From Undaria pinnatifida (Eukaryota; Sar; Phaeophyceae; Laminariales; Alariaceae): a stretch of 64,000 bases of DNA. The stretch is taken from contig JABAKD010000021.1 in assembly GCA_012845835.1 (NCBI GenBank), positions 9,280,006 through 9,344,005 on the forward strand, in the 5' to 3' direction. A program made the translations under genes and the position numbers. Position 1 is the first letter of the stretch. The number at the start of each line of letters is the position of its first letter. The notes under the pieces are model-generated. The model worked only from the letters and a program-made list of their open reading frames with translations. It did not search any database and was not told the origin of the DNA. Shown piece after piece: positions 1 to 12,478 of the stretch.

Positions 1-1368
1 ATTTCTGTTCCCCCGTCATTCTTGTGCATGACCGAGACACCAAACCGGTAGAAACACGACCAAGGTCAACAACATGCCGTTTGTTTACATGAGATAACAA
101 CAACAAATACTGCCACTGGTATTCCCTTTGGCGAGCATGACCAGGCCTACTGTTTGTCTTCTTTGATTTGTCAACATATAATCGTGGTAACATCCAAACC
201 TTTCGGCGAACGTATCTCCACATCTGCCATTACGCAAAATCACGCTCTCTCCGCCTTCAGGACTTTGAATGGGAACCCTGGCCTGCAATGCATCCCCGCC
301 GCGTAAGTGATGAGGGACGAATGATGATTGTTTGGTGCTCGTAGGCGTGTGTGTGAGATTTTGTATTTTGCTTTCGGCCTCTGGTTTGGCCTAGATTGCT
401 AGCAATCGTCCAGTGGTGAATACACCCGAGGGATAGCCGATTATGACGGAAATGTTTCACCGTCGGGTTGAAATATTTGGTCTAGAACACGTGTTCATCT
501 GGCTATTGTAGATTTTTAGACTGATTGCGACGGATCATTCACGGTGTGTGCCAGAAATGGCGCGAGCACGGACGACTCTTCCCCTTCGACTGTCGACTGT
601 CTGACCTCAACCCAAATATGCCCTGCCAACTTCCGTCCGTTTCGTGCCGTGTTTCTTGAAACACAGAACGTTCGCCGACCCTATGAACTCTGTCGTTGCT
701 ACACTGGCCGACCCTAATGGCGTGTGCGGTAAGAACCTGAGGGCCCTGAAAAGAAAAAGTGTCGACCCCAATTCACAGTTTTCGGCGGCGAAAAGTGTCT
801 ACCGGTGACACCGACGGCATGTCGTTACTAATGGAAGCTGACGGGGGCGTTGCGTGAGAATGAACGGGGTTTGCTTGTTTCATCTTTCGGGTGCCGTCCG
901 TCGAAGGAGAGTCAAAAACGCACCGCATACTGCTGTGTATGAATAATGCATAAGTTGAATAGTTTCGCCACGTCAGTTGATGTCTCCAAGTTTGCGCACT
1001 GTTTAATCTTTGTCGTCGACGTACTAGATCATAGCACCAAATCATACGGAATATCTTCATGTCCCGTTATACCCTCTGCTGTCCGCCGCACGCACGAACT
1101 GACGAGCAGAATGTACGCCAGCCACTGCGGTTTGGTGTGCGGATGGTCTAACGTGTCAGGCTGGAGCAGAAGGTTACATCTGCAGCGGTAAGTTCTTCGA
1201 AATTTACTATCGTTGTAACACGTTGCTACTGCCATGGGCGTGTATGGACTGGTGTTCTTGGTTCTACGGTTCTAGTAGAAGAGTTCACGCACAATTCAAC
1301 GCACAATCAAGACGTGTGGTACGGAAGAAAACAAGGAAGAGCAAACAAAAGCATGGCTTTTCACGGAT
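1..1368. other. No recognisable gene
   Basis: All open frames here are short (under about 100 codons) and on both strands they lack recognisable motifs. No transposon ends were noticed. I see nothing that can be annotated. Confidence 0.5.
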
Positions 1369-1669
1369 CATGACCCGACTCGCGGGTCGGGTCAAATATT
1401 TTTCACACTCGCGGGACGGGTCGGGGCACATTTTTGAATATAAGCGGCCGGGTTAGGTCGGGATCGAGTGGTTTCAACATGTTTCGAGGCGGGTCGGGTC
1501 GGAAAAAAATGCTTAAAAACCTCGCCAAGTGGGTCGGATTGGGCTAAATTTCTTCAAAATCCCGGAGGTCGGGTCGGGTAAAGACCCGCAAGATACGGGT
1601 CAAGCCACCACGACCCGCGAGTTGTTCCGGCTGACCCGCGGGTCAAACCCGCAGATTTGGCCCGCGGAA
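1369..1669. repeat. Degenerate GGGTC-rich repeat, block 1
   Basis: GGGTC/GACCC pentamers, often as CGGGTCGGGTC, alternate with short A/T-rich spacers at a loose period of roughly 50-57 bp. The block is rich in G on the left and ends in the inverse complement (GACCC-rich), so it has partial inverted symmetry. Open frames through it give Gly/Ser/Arg-rich shadows and are not counted as genes. Related blocks lie at 2646-2924 and, with GGGCC instead of GGGTC, at 12118-12478. Confidence 0.6.
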
Positions 1670-1959
1670 TCGTTTTTTTTTTTTTAATTACAGCTGAGGG
1701 TCCCTGCCGTGCAGGCGCTCTGCCGGTCAGACCCGTGGATCCGCGGATCCGCGGAGCCGCAAATCATGCAGAACGAACCACTTCCTGCCTCTCTCGTTCC
1801 GATTCTCCGATCATAAGTCACGACAGCGTGAAAAACAATCACCAGGCGGTACCCATAGCCACTTGTACTAAAGCATGCAGTGTGACGCGAATCCCGTGCC
1901 GGCTGAAGTCGTAGCAGTACTATTTGAATGGTCATACCAGTACAAATGTGACCAACGTA

Positions 1960-2420
1960 AAAATGCAAAGACAGTCGTCGTCAAAGCAGCAGCAGCAGCA
2001 GCAGCACTGGCCGCAGCAATCACTGGCCGCAGATCCCGGAATCTCGCGGATCGCAGCTCCTGCGGACAAATTCAACGTCCCGGTTGTGGACTTGCTGACG
2101 AACGCGGCACTGCTAGGCCGTTTACCGGGGCTAGAGACTGCATAGATGAAAGATGGATACCACTCTGTCGGGAAAAATAGGAAACCTTTTAATGATAACA
2201 CCGACTCGAAACGTTGTTCTTATTTTCGGACGAAATGGTACAGTAGTAGTAGAGCTAGCTCGACAAATATCAGGCCAGTTCGAAATGTTAATAAACGCGA
2301 AAAAGAAAGACAAGTCGTCTTGGAAGCAGCAGCAGCCGCAGTATATCAGCAGCAGCAATCTGGCAGCAGCAAGCACCAGCAACAGACCTGCTTGCCGGGG
2401 CTGGAGACAGCATAGATAAC
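1960..2420 (+). repeat. Duplicated CAG-rich segment with short poly-Gln frames
   Basis: Two CAG runs (about 1985-2006 and 2321-2375) lie in two related segments. Each begins with a similar AAAGACA-AGTCGTC stretch and ends with a related GCCGGGGCTGGAGACAGCATAGAT-like stretch (near 2115-2145 and 2393-2415), which suggests an old tandem duplication of about 340 bp that has diverged. Two consecutive plus-strand frames (1924-2145 and 2153-2419) put glutamine in the CAG runs. They could be remnants of a Gln-rich protein, but no domain is recognisable and no start or splice signal singles them out. Confidence 0.45.
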
Positions 2421-2645
2421 TAGCTCTTTCGTCAGGTCGCTCGTCCGGTGGACACAGTGGTCAAATGCTAGGGTAGTGGCTAAATTTCTTATTCGCGCGG
2501 GCTACGGTTTCTTCGTCATTTTCCTCGCGCACACCACAAAGTTCTTCTGCGATCAGTACCGGAAGAAGAAAGTTTATATAAAACACGATATCCTGGGGAA
2601 AGTAAAATGTCCAAGGACAATCTACAACCCACCGGCATATACGTG

Positions 2646-2924
2646 CTTCGACCCGTGTCTTTTCGACCTTGACCGGTGAGAAATGTCACGGATCAAGTCG
2701 ACCTGACCCGCGTAAAACCTGAATCTCGCGAGTCACCAGAGTTGTGGCGTCTCGGGTCGGGGCAAGAGAATTCCAAAATCTCGCGGGCAGGGTCTGGTCA
2801 AGAAATGTTCACAATCTCGCGGGCCAGGTCGGGTCAGGTTAAGACGTCTCGAACTTATCGCTGGTCGGGTCAGGTCCGCCCTGGTGGGTCAGGACAGGTC
2901 CGACCCGACCTTTTCTACCCGTGA
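2646..2924. repeat. Degenerate GGGTC-rich repeat, block 2
   Basis: Three to four diverged units of about 50 bp, each with a CTCGCGGG-(GGGTC-like)-AAGA core followed by an A/T-rich spacer, flanked by GACCC-rich sequence in the opposite sense. The organisation matches block 1 at 1369-1669. The plus frame 2676-2924 (Ser/Gly/Gln/Arg-rich) is a translation of the repeat and not a credible gene. Confidence 0.55.
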
Positions 2925-3844
2925 AAATCCTCACGTTTTCAGTTTGGCGTCAATGCAGACACGACGTGTCAAATACCTGCTGTGTTTCTTTTCTTCCCAC
3001 GAACGATTTTCTTGCACAGGACAGATTGTGACTTGTTTAAATATTTTTGAATCGGGGTATGTGGGTCCTCCTACGTTTCCCTTGATTAATTTCATTGCTC
3101 ATTTGTGAGGTTTCTGTGTGTCGTCGAGGAATCGTTGTAGTCAGAATGCGCTCACGAAACACCGATGAATGAGGTAGTCCCGATGCTCTTGATGCTACAT
3201 CCGGACGGGGAACGGGGTAAATGTGGCTTAAGCGGGGTCTTGTGGCCAGAAGCAATTAGCACCCACGGTCGACTCTCGCCGTTAACATCGTATGTAATGG
3301 ACAGATCACTGGTGCCACGCCTACTCCTAGCGAAGACAAATTCGTTACCAGTAGCAACACCAAGTGAAATTGACGGGACGTTCAGGAACCATCTAAAATG
3401 TATTGACAGCGTATTCTACGAGAGAGGCAGCGCACGCAATTTATGAGGTCCTTGGCTTGTAGACCTTCATGCCCGACCCAACACCAGATAGGGAGAAGGT
3501 ATGGGATCACAACCGCATGTCAACGCCAATGGCCAACAAAAACAACTATGAAAAAACATCCCGAGGTGTTCGAACCACAATTGGATTTCCTTCGCGCTCA
3601 ATAAGTCTGGTATTTCTGAAATACGTTGGCCCAAACTATTTTTCTCCCATCGTAGAACATGTGACTCTCTGTCTTTAGGACGACGTGTTGGTGTCAACAA
3701 AGCGTGCGGGTGAAACTCTTGCGAGCAGTCAAACTGTTTTCAAGATGCGCTAAATCCGTGGTTTTACTTGTACATCGTTCGCGTCATCCGTCCTGATTTC
3801 CTGTCGGCAATTGAAACTATGCAGCGTGCGACCTAGGGACCAGC
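2925..3844. other. Upstream region of the root-cap-like gene, no clear exon
   Basis: No frame here carries a convincing signal peptide or domain. Because the frame of the downstream gene is open only from 3815, any 5' exon or leader of that gene should lie here. Possible 3' splice acceptors ending in AG occur at 3843 (CCAG) and shortly before. Confidence 0.35.
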
Positions 3845-4750
3845 TTGTGCGGTGACCCACACATGCAAGGCCTCCGTGGCCAGAAGATTGATTGGTCCGG
3901 TATCGACAACAGCTGGTACTGCATGGTTTCCGATGACACCGACAGCTTGAACGTCAACGTCCGCCTCAATGCTCCTCTACCCGAGGATTTTCCCGACCGC
4001 CAGCTCATTACAGGCCTAAGCGTCATGTCACAGGGTCATTCGCTGGTTATCGAAGTTACGAAGCCGTACGATGTCAACACCGACGGCTGCCCCCCCGACA
4101 TTTCCCCCTGCCTTTCTAACGGTGGACTCCGTGCTATGGTCGACGGCGAGGAGGTAGACGATCTGCTTCGGTTCTCCAGAGACGAATACGTTACTGACGG
4201 CATTGCTGTGTCGGCGTCAAATCTACCAGTGGAGTGCCGGCAGTTTGGAGGAGACAAAATATGGGCCCGGATGTACAGCGAGATGCTTCAGGGCCAGCGC
4301 GAATTGTCCGTGGAGGAAAGCTTCGAGGATTGGATTCTACGTTTCGACCACATGGCCGCCCCCGATTGGTGCGCGCAGTACGTCGCGCAGAACCACCTCG
4401 CTGATGTGCAGTCCATCCATTCCGTGTTCAAAATCGTAACATCATCTGTCACGGTGCGTCTTAACGTCGGCACCAACTTCCAAGGCAATGGGGAACTTGA
4501 CTGGGATGGTCGTGTCCTCCCCGACTTGGAGTTTTGGCAGATGGACGTAGGTGTGGACGGTCTGTCTCTGGAGAGCGAGTCGCTCACCGGCATTCTGGGT
4601 GAGACGGCCCGTCCGGTGCTGGACAAGGACGGACGCAAAGTTATGCAAGGGGTTGGGGCGATCCGTGGAACTGTCGAAGACTACCGCGTGTCAAGCGCCC
4701 TCAGCACCGACTTTGCCCTTGCCACCAAGAAACAGGACAACTCCACCTAA
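3845..4750 (+). CDS. GDPH / root-cap-like (von Willebrand D-related) protein, 5' end missing
   Basis: About 301 codons open to a TAA at 4748-4750, with no internal stop and a GC-rich, gene-like composition. The protein opens with the CGDPHM motif (residues 2-7), followed by G-K-I-D-W-S-G (residues 12-19). This is the hallmark start of von Willebrand D-like domains and of the plant 'root cap' family (PF06830-type). Near the C-terminus, residues 249-257 read GILGETARP, and a later stretch ends in an SSALSTDF-like segment. This matches the conserved GVLG-T-P and SSLL features of the root-cap tail. Cysteines at 2, 26, 82, 89, 131 and 176 fit a secreted, disulfide-bonded protein. The frame opens after a stop at 3812-3814 and contains no ATG before the GDPH motif. 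The first ATG (3863) would cut that motif off, so a spliced upstream exon, or 5' truncation, is likely. Biochemical role unknown; family members are extracellular. Confidence 0.72.
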   Translation: MCGDPHMQGLRGQKIDWSGIDNSWYCMVSDDTDSLNVNVRLNAPLPEDFPDRQLITGLSVMSQGHSLVIEVTKPYDVNTDGCPPDISPCLSNGGLRAMVDGEEVDDLLRFSRDEYVTDGIAVSASNLPVECRQFGGDKIWARMYSEMLQGQRELSVEESFEDWILRFDHMAAPDWCAQYVAQNHLADVQSIHSVFKIVTSSVTVRLNVGTNFQGNGELDWDGRVLPDLEFWQMDVGVDGLSLESESLTGILGETARPVLDKDGRKVMQGVGAIRGTVEDYRVSSALSTDFALATKKQDNST

Positions 4751-7700
4751 CGTCGCTGTCATCGTGGATCTGTTTCTGCACACATCTACTCCATGCGGCA
4801 CTGAATGCAGTGTTGGCAGCACTCTACTGTTTGTCGTTCTCCGTGTTGTTGGGTATACACGATCTGCCAAAAGACGTAGAGGTGTGGTTGCGGCAATAAC
4901 ATATATGCCGGGAAAACGTGTGTAGTCCGGAAGACTCGAGTTCTATAAGGGAGGAGGTAATTTTTGTCATCGTATTCTCAGTCAGATGGCCGACGAACCC
5001 TACCCCTTGCGGCATCATGCCGTGGAATTCTCAGCCTCTGGGTTCTTTATTATCTACGTTGTCGCCCACGTCACCGACAATATACGACGCGTGCTATAAA
5101 GGAGATATGCCTAGGCAATTTGTAACAGGATTGTTCATCGGGTTGTACATTCTTCTATCCTAAATCTTTAAGGATATCGTAGACGTCTGTTTTAGGGTTA
5201 CTGATACTCACCGCAACACTGTCTCCTCTGAGTTCTCGTCGATGTTTTCATATAGGCGAGAATGTAGGACAACGTATGGTAGAACGTCAGCACGAGAAAT
5301 TGCGGATATGACATACGTCTAGTTGTGGCGTGGAGAACACGCCCTTCTTCACGACGGGGATTATGATATTGTTTCGCCCCAATATATTTCATCATACGGT
5401 AGTGGTCGCATTCTTGACGGCCAAAACGACACGAGCATGAGATATAGGCTTACCTAGCTGACGGTTGGAGGAGGGATCTCACGTCAATATGTGATGAAGC
5501 TTACGTTGCTATTTTTCCTGCATTCCTGGGCATCACTGGGCTTCCGTTCTCGTTTGGTCATGGATAAAATGCTGTAGAATAAAGACATACATGCACTACA
5601 AGTACAGTGCAATGCCGCTGCATATCATGGAGTTCATATGGTCATTTGCCGCCTGGGTTTGCGGTGCACGTCGTTTCACTCCCTGCCAGGTCCAAACGTG
5701 CGTTATGACAGCGTCCACGCTGAGGCAGATATTTTGCTGAACAGATCGCTGACATCCACAAAAGTGGTTTTTGGCTATCCTTGTAACATATCGATTCGGA
5801 TGGAATGAGTGTAAAAGGGGCAATCGACGTGTGTGAAAACGGACATTTCTGATCAAGGAGGAGAAAAGCGGGTTGTTGAGTCGCTAGTCGTTACGAGCGT
5901 ATGTGGATGACGACGCAGGCTCATGCCATATGTCGTCGAAACATGCGATTGGTTTCAGAAGGTGTGAAGACTAATAATCATCGGTAGGTGTTTGCGATAT
6001 AAACACCGTCGTCACAAGAAGCATACATCGGTGGGCACAAATGTTCTCGGTGGTGTGTCATGCTCACGCATGAAATTTTGTTTGCTTACGCGATGGGTCA
6101 AAACCAAGACGCGAATATATGATACTGGCTCTTTCTCGTTATCCGCAATTCTTGTCCACACCACCAGAGTCCCGAACCAATTTGACTGACCGAACCAACT
6201 GTACCGGCTCTATGACGAACCCTCATCCATTAGGTCTCTTGGACATCATTCTGGGCGGGTGGGACTTGTCAAATAAACTGTTTTACTCAATTTATAGCGC
6301 GACGTCTGAACGGCGGGGGTTGAGCATTGTCTCGAACGTACAACGAAACTATGGCCCGAAACAGATGCCTCCGGTGCAATAAACACAGCGCGTGCTAGAA
6401 GAAAGCTGTTCGCGAAAAAAAATCTGAATGACAGAATGCGAAACAAACGGGCATGCCGCCGAAAAAAAGCCGGGTGAGGTTGAACCAGGGAACCTGTGCA
6501 TACAGACCCAGGCATCTACGCGTATGTAGCCGAACCTGTGTCGCGGAGTGGACGGCCTTCCAACACTTCCCCGTCTCACGTTTTTCGTGCGGCGGGCACG
6601 AACTACAGCCCCTGAAGCATATCTAGCTTCACTCTGTTCTCATGTTGCACACCGACCGAAGAAACACTCCGTCCTAGATTGGGCACAGTACACAATATAT
6701 GATGCGACGTTGCCGTATCAAGGATCCAGAAGCTGTCTATATCCGCCATACCTTGGAAAGTCGGAGGAGCACTGTTACACCATTCATGGGCCTGTAATCT
6801 GGATACAGCCCGTGCGAGGTTACTGTTCTCGTTGTACCTGGTGCCTTCTGCAATGGTGCTTGGAAGATATCACCTCGGTCACACTTCCCGTTGCCAATAG
6901 TATCCCCTTAGCCCTCCACACTAGCTAGAGCTAGGAATAGCGGGGTGAACTGGAGGGCACCACGCACTACAACTAGTTTTGTCTTCGGCACCGAACTGTC
7001 AACAACCTGTGTGTGCCGTGTGGCGCATTTCTGGTGGAGCGCGGGAAAGCAACATTCATGCCAACGGTGATACGTGGTGTGGCAGGGGTAACTAGATAAC
7101 CATAGCCGTTCGTGAAGTCGTTTTGGCCATGCTCTTATGTCGTTGACCAGACGCTTCGTATCTGTGAGCTGATTCTTGCGTCAGTTTTGCTCTGCCTAGC
7201 ATTTGTCGTCACACGAGATTTCGAGGCGTGCTGCAAGAGCGATCATTGGAAATGGCTAAAATGGTTTGCGTGATTCTCTTCGAATACTGAGGGCATGAAA
7301 TGTTTTTTATTTGGTATAAACTTTGTTTTGCTCTAAATCTTTTGTCGGAAGAGATCGCAAGCTCCCAAGTTGAGGAGACATCATACACAAGGTGGTGCAC
7401 CACCATCGTAGCACAGGCCCCTCTCTGTGAGTTGTTCCACCCCTATTCGTGGTGCCGCCATTGTTTTCGTTTTCGTGCATTGGGCCTGGTGGTGTTGATT
7501 CCGTCCTCCATTCCAAGCTCGCTCCGAAAAATCTTCTACGAAAGCTTCGCGAGACATCTCGTGCGCTGTCGTTTCCAGCCTTAGCTGGTGACATATTTCA
7601 TTATATATTTCTTCGTAAAGGAGTTGTGTTTAGTGGAAAGCCTTTACCGAAATACTACAACATGGTAGTATGTTCCAATGCTTGCTATTTCATGGACTAT

Positions 7701-8179
7701 CAGGGTGTTTCGTTCGGGTGAATACCACAATGCAGTACATACGTGAATCACTTGTAATCAACGACAACGATAGCACTAACAAACGAACGACTTCCGTGGA
7801 GGAGTCTTCTACATCGCCCATCCCTCTAACCTCGGTTCATATTCGGCGCAATTTGGAAGGTGCTACCTCGCCGATACTCTTTCGTTAACCACACGACATC
7901 TGAACGCCGCGATTTTTACCGCGGATGCGAGGTGATCACGTGTATTTGGGCGCACACCACTGCATGCTTGTTTCGCTACCCCACCGTGGGTAAAAGCTCC
8001 TGGTTAATCGCGTCGGTTCGTCTTCGAAGCGGCCGTTCCCGTTCGCGAACCGCGTCTTCTGTAGATGAGTGTCATTTTCTTTTAATGTTAGTGCTGTCGG
8101 TGCCTTCCCCGCGTATGGCATCATCTGACCGATACCGCCCTGGTGCATGAGAAGACATTGGATATCTGCCTTACCATGA
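4751..8179. other. Long interval without recognisable genes
   Basis: Only short frames with no motif or domain, on either strand, and no clear tandem repeats or transposon ends. The longest, 6548-6928 plus (126 codons), has no recognisable features. Low-copy or strongly decayed transposon sequence is possible. Confidence 0.45.
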
Positions 8180-10900
8180 TATCATTCAGGCTCGTTATAC
8201 GTGGTTGACCATGTCACTCGATCCGACCATTCTGTCCCGTAAACGGACAGCGGGGAAATGCAACACCATGCTGCACGAGCGGTTCTCGTCGAGAACGTGG
8301 TCGGTGGGGAAAGCCTTCTCGTCCCCGGCGGTGAGCTGGTTAATGGAAAGCGGCTCTTTTTGGGTCGCTCTGCTCGTTTCAGAGGGATGTGGGGAGCGTG
8401 CGCTAGGTTGGTTCTTCGCTGAACAGATAAAAAAACGAAAGCGTAATACGTACTCTTGGAAGTGGTGCGCTGAATGCGAGTGCACGAGTAGACACGGGAG
8501 AGGTAATCCATCGAGACAAGACATGGCCCCACAAGTTGTCGTTGAAGGCGATGTGGCGGATGGAGTTGCAAAACGTTCTTAGGTAGCCACCCCAGGTTTC
8601 AAGCCGTCGGTTGGTATCTTTGCGTAAGGTGGATACCACTTCGTGCGAGTCGAAAATTAGGATTATATTTAGGGGGTCGGTATAATAAGCGGCCTTCTCC
8701 AAAGCAGACATTCTAGATGTTTCAGCCTTTCCACTATGTCGAAAGCTCTTCTTCAAGAGTGGGCAATATCAACTCGGACTTCTTTAAAGCCCCACTGACG
8801 AAGCCTAGCGGATCGTGCATCATGTCCGAAAGGTCGATCCCCGCCCTGAGATCCCCATTGGGAACTTGTGTCACCATGGCCGCGTTTCGATGACGAGCTC
8901 TTCTATTAAACATTTTGCACGCGCGCTTACGCGGCCCCACACTCGGTGCTCCCCTCGTCCGCTGTAATAGCATCTCTGTTGGCCACGCGCTTTGCGCGAC
9001 GGCTGCAATTTGTAAGCAACAAATTCATGGAGATCCGCAGCGGAGCTTCTGTGAGGAGAAGCTTTTACCAGCTTTGTATTCACAAATCATGCCTGATAAA
9101 GTGCCATATATATTTTACTTTATCGAGGTGTTCCGGCTGTTTGTTGAGTCTTGGTGGTTTTGTAAATCGTGTAATAGAGTGGAGGCCCAACACAACCTTA
9201 ACCGAAACCCCAGAACAGGGGAAGGCTCCGACCTGCGATTTAGAAAACCTGAGAAACAATGTGCTGACCACAATTGAAACTCGAAATAAAATGCGTACTT
9301 TATCTGGTATGATTTGTAGAGTAAGAAAATCGCAAAAGCTACTGGCTCTTTCAGCCAAGTCCGGCAGATGCGTGTTCATCCTATAAACGCTGCAGTTTTA
9401 CGCCGGTTTCAGGACGGTGGAGAGGTGGAGCTCACATATCCTTGTTGGGTCGTGGCGCACGCCCGATGCAGAGCACAGGTTGCCACACCAGCTTACTTCT
9501 GCGCTGTAGAAAACAATTTCCTGCGCCGACGCGTACATACGATGGCGTTGGAGACGCTGATGGACCATCCGCTCGCGTTGAAACAATTAATTTTGTGTTA
9601 AGCAAATATCACGAGGTCGTCCACGTATCCAACACAGATGTCCCCAATGAGGGAACAAAACACGTAGTCCGTCACGGCCACGACATGGTCAGTGGCGTTA
9701 AGTCAATCTTGCGGCTTCCCGGTGGGCTTCCTCCCGGAACGATGCTCGTGAGCATCTTTCGGGAGTATACATGCACAGCGGGATCTGCCAGAAACCTTTG
9801 TAAATGTCGATAGACATGTGAAAATAGAAACCGGCAAGACCATCGTCTTGCAGAAGCAGGACGGGTCGCAGGTCAAGCTCTGTGTACGCGTTAACATCGC
9901 TATAATCGATGACCAGGCGGCACTTTACCGGGCAACCCTCCCCCAAGTTCTCTGCAATGGACGTAGGCTGTACGCCGTTTTCATATTGTTTCCAATCGCC
10001 CGCTGGTTCAAGCATGATTCCATGACGAGTTCAAGCTATCGTACGAGTTACCTAAACGTTCCCTTTGACGCACGACGGTTTGACACCTGCAATAGCGGGG
10101 TTTGCAAATAGGGACCCCAACGCCGCTACAACCATGCCGTTAGCTTATAAAGTTTGTAAATATAGTCCGAGGAACGTGTTTTGCTAAGACGCAGCTCGCC
10201 ACGCAAGCGCGCGGACCGGAGGCACGCCCGACCGAAGCTATAGGTTCAAAGACCACATCGGCCGGTGGGTCTTCCCGGCTCGGAAACGGTCCGCATACGC
10301 GACTAGGACAACGTAGCCAACTTACCGCAAAACGTCTTCGTCCATGACTGCCTGGGTGGATCTTTTGACACCTTTTTGCCTGAGCTTAAGGCGGTCTTGG
10401 AGTTTCACTTCCGGCTCCACAAAGAGACCTGGCGCCCTTTCGATGAGGAGGTATTCGGTGGCTTCCTGGCCCACCGGGGCTCCGCGGGCTTCAGCCATCG
10501 AGGCTACGGCCTGTCAGACCGCCGCCATTTCACCTTCGGCCGATAAACGGGTAAAAATGCTCTCAAAACAAATAGAAATATCAGCCTTCAGGCTTGATGC
10601 AAATGTAACAGGAGATAATCCATCCATTCCAGAACCTCAAACTTGATACCACTTACACGCAGTAGACCAACAACTGTACGACTTGTAGAAATGTTCAAGA
10701 TTTCGGTTTCGCCCACGGTCTTCGCGACAGGTTGGTCAGCCAATATAACGAAAAATACACGCGTAATCGACAGAGGTGTCGTGGAGAAGCTATTATGTAG
10801 TTGTTCAAGAAAACCACGACCGATTACATCGATTTGACTCCCCGTCTCTTTGAGAACGGGGTACTCGACTTTGTGACCGTTAATATCCCTGCCGGACAGA
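8180..10900 (-). pseudogene. Fossil Ty3/gypsy pol (protease-RT-RNase H)
   Basis: Read on the minus strand from high to low coordinates. Near 10.85-10.8 kb is a protease-like ETGSQIDVIGRGFL stretch, with the catalytic DTG changed to ETG. Near 9.9 kb is RLVIDYSDVNAYTELDLRP, followed by IDIYKGFWQIPL (RT motif A). At about 9609-9632 the YVDDLVIF catalytic box is readable. The RT thumb continues to about 9.4 kb. RNase H begins near 8.85 kb with GDLRAGIDLSD and ends near 8.5 kb with DNLWGHVLSRW. The pieces fall in different frames and are separated by many stops and a poorly conserved stretch at 9.08-9.4 kb, so this copy is long dead. No LTRs were found around it. It differs from the gypsy element at 51.9-61.9 kb, whose RT box is WLDD, so two gypsy lineages are present. 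Confidence 0.8.
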
Positions 10901-12117
10901 CGTGACCCGTACTATGCAAGCCATCGGAACCGGACATGTCCCCGTCGAGAGCAGAAACAACTCGACTTGCCACTATCCTTTCAACGTTTTAGCTGGTTCA
11001 GCACACCCGAAAAAGGCCGGCTCGACGGCTGAGAGGACAAGAACATAAGCAAATCCGGAAGCAATGACAAAAGGTCGACGAGGTACCGGGCCAACCCCCC
11101 CTCCCCCATCCCCAAGGCAATTTGTTAAAGGGGTCCTGAGAGAGGCCATGGGTTGCACCACCTACGTTCAAGGATAACAATGACACCTGCCCTCGAGAGA
11201 GGGAGGCCTCGACACATGGGAAAATCACGGGGTGACCCCCTCCCTCGCAATGTTTGCTCGCGCCGAAGCTAAGGAAAGAAGGGCATGGTCTGAGCCGATA
11301 CTATACCACTCAAGTAGGAGGTTGGGAGGTTGGGATGAAGGAGTACGGGGAAGCGCGGCGATCACGAGCGATACACCACGCCAGTGGTTGGGCTGTTAAC
11401 CGGGTGGCAGATATCGAACTCGAGGTAAGCACATTTTCTTACGGTAGAGTATAACGATGCGGGCCCCCGATACAATGGTTCATGATTCACGTGACAATTG
11501 ATAATTTATCCACCGTACGAGGTGAAGAGTCCGTGGCGGCCCGGGGAGAAGCATCATTGACCTAGGCTGGTATATACAAAGTTCACAACATGCATGCCGA
11601 ACAAACCGTTGTTGAGGGAGTAAAATGTGACCACTGATGGGCTTTGGCATTTATAGCCGTTGAAACGTAAATACAGGCGCGATGCCGGTTCACAATCTTT
11701 CTCTGTTTGACAGTGGTTAGTGGATGATGTCACCAAAGTCGGCCATATATCTGCCGCACGTGGGTCTGCTGTTGTGTTTTACTTGGTATGTTGCCGGGAG
11801 TTGTGACTCCGTTTTGAAGGGTTTTAGTTGAAGACAATGTCGCCTCAAACGAACTATGTGAATCAATACTTGGGAAAGCTCTTGATTAGGCCGTCCAAAC
11901 GGACCTTTTCAAAGTGTTTCATTCGACCTGGGTAGCGAGAAGTGGGCATTAAAACATCGCACGAGAAGGAATTTCCTCGCACCAAAATTGAAATATCTTG
12001 ACATTCCCAAAGAACCAACCTAATATCTTTGGATATATCAAAAACAAATATCACATCGATTGATGGCCTCCGAACCGTCCCATATCCGTTTCAGTCGACG
12101 CCGAATATTATCAGGGC
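10901..12117. other. No recognisable gene; possible gag-side remains of the gypsy fossil
   Basis: By position this would be the gag and leader side of the fossil at 8.2-10.9 kb, but no capsid or zinc-knuckle motif could be read. A C-rich and G-rich stretch lies near 11.08-11.25 kb. Nothing else noted. Confidence 0.35.
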
Positions 12118-12478
12118 GTGTCATGGGCCGGAGCTGGTGGGGTGGCACACCATTTTTTCACGTGGTGCGCCGCGGCCTGGCCCGGCTCAGCAAAGGTTTA
12201 GAAGTTGGGCCGGGCCCATCAAACGTTTAGAGACCTGGTCGCAGCCCGGCCCGGTCCGTCAATTTGTTCAGCTGATGGGCTACGGTACGGCTCGGCTCAT
12301 CGAATTTCGAAACATATCATCCCGACCCGGCCCAGCTAATTAATTGATCGAATTTGTTGGCCCGGCGCGGCCCCGCCATTGACATTCGCAGCGAGGCCCA
12401 TGACACTCAACCACAATAAGGGCCGGCCCGTGGAGTTGATGAGCCGGCCCGCGCGCCGGCCCACGGGCTGGCCCATGT
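12118..12478. repeat. Degenerate GGGCC-rich repeat
   Basis: Blocks of GGGCCGGGCCC/GGCCCGGC alternate about every 50 bp with A/T-rich spacers of the type CATCAAACGTTTAGA. The design is the same as the GGGTC-rich blocks at 1369-1669 and 2646-2924, but with GGGCC in place of GGGTC. Confidence 0.5.
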
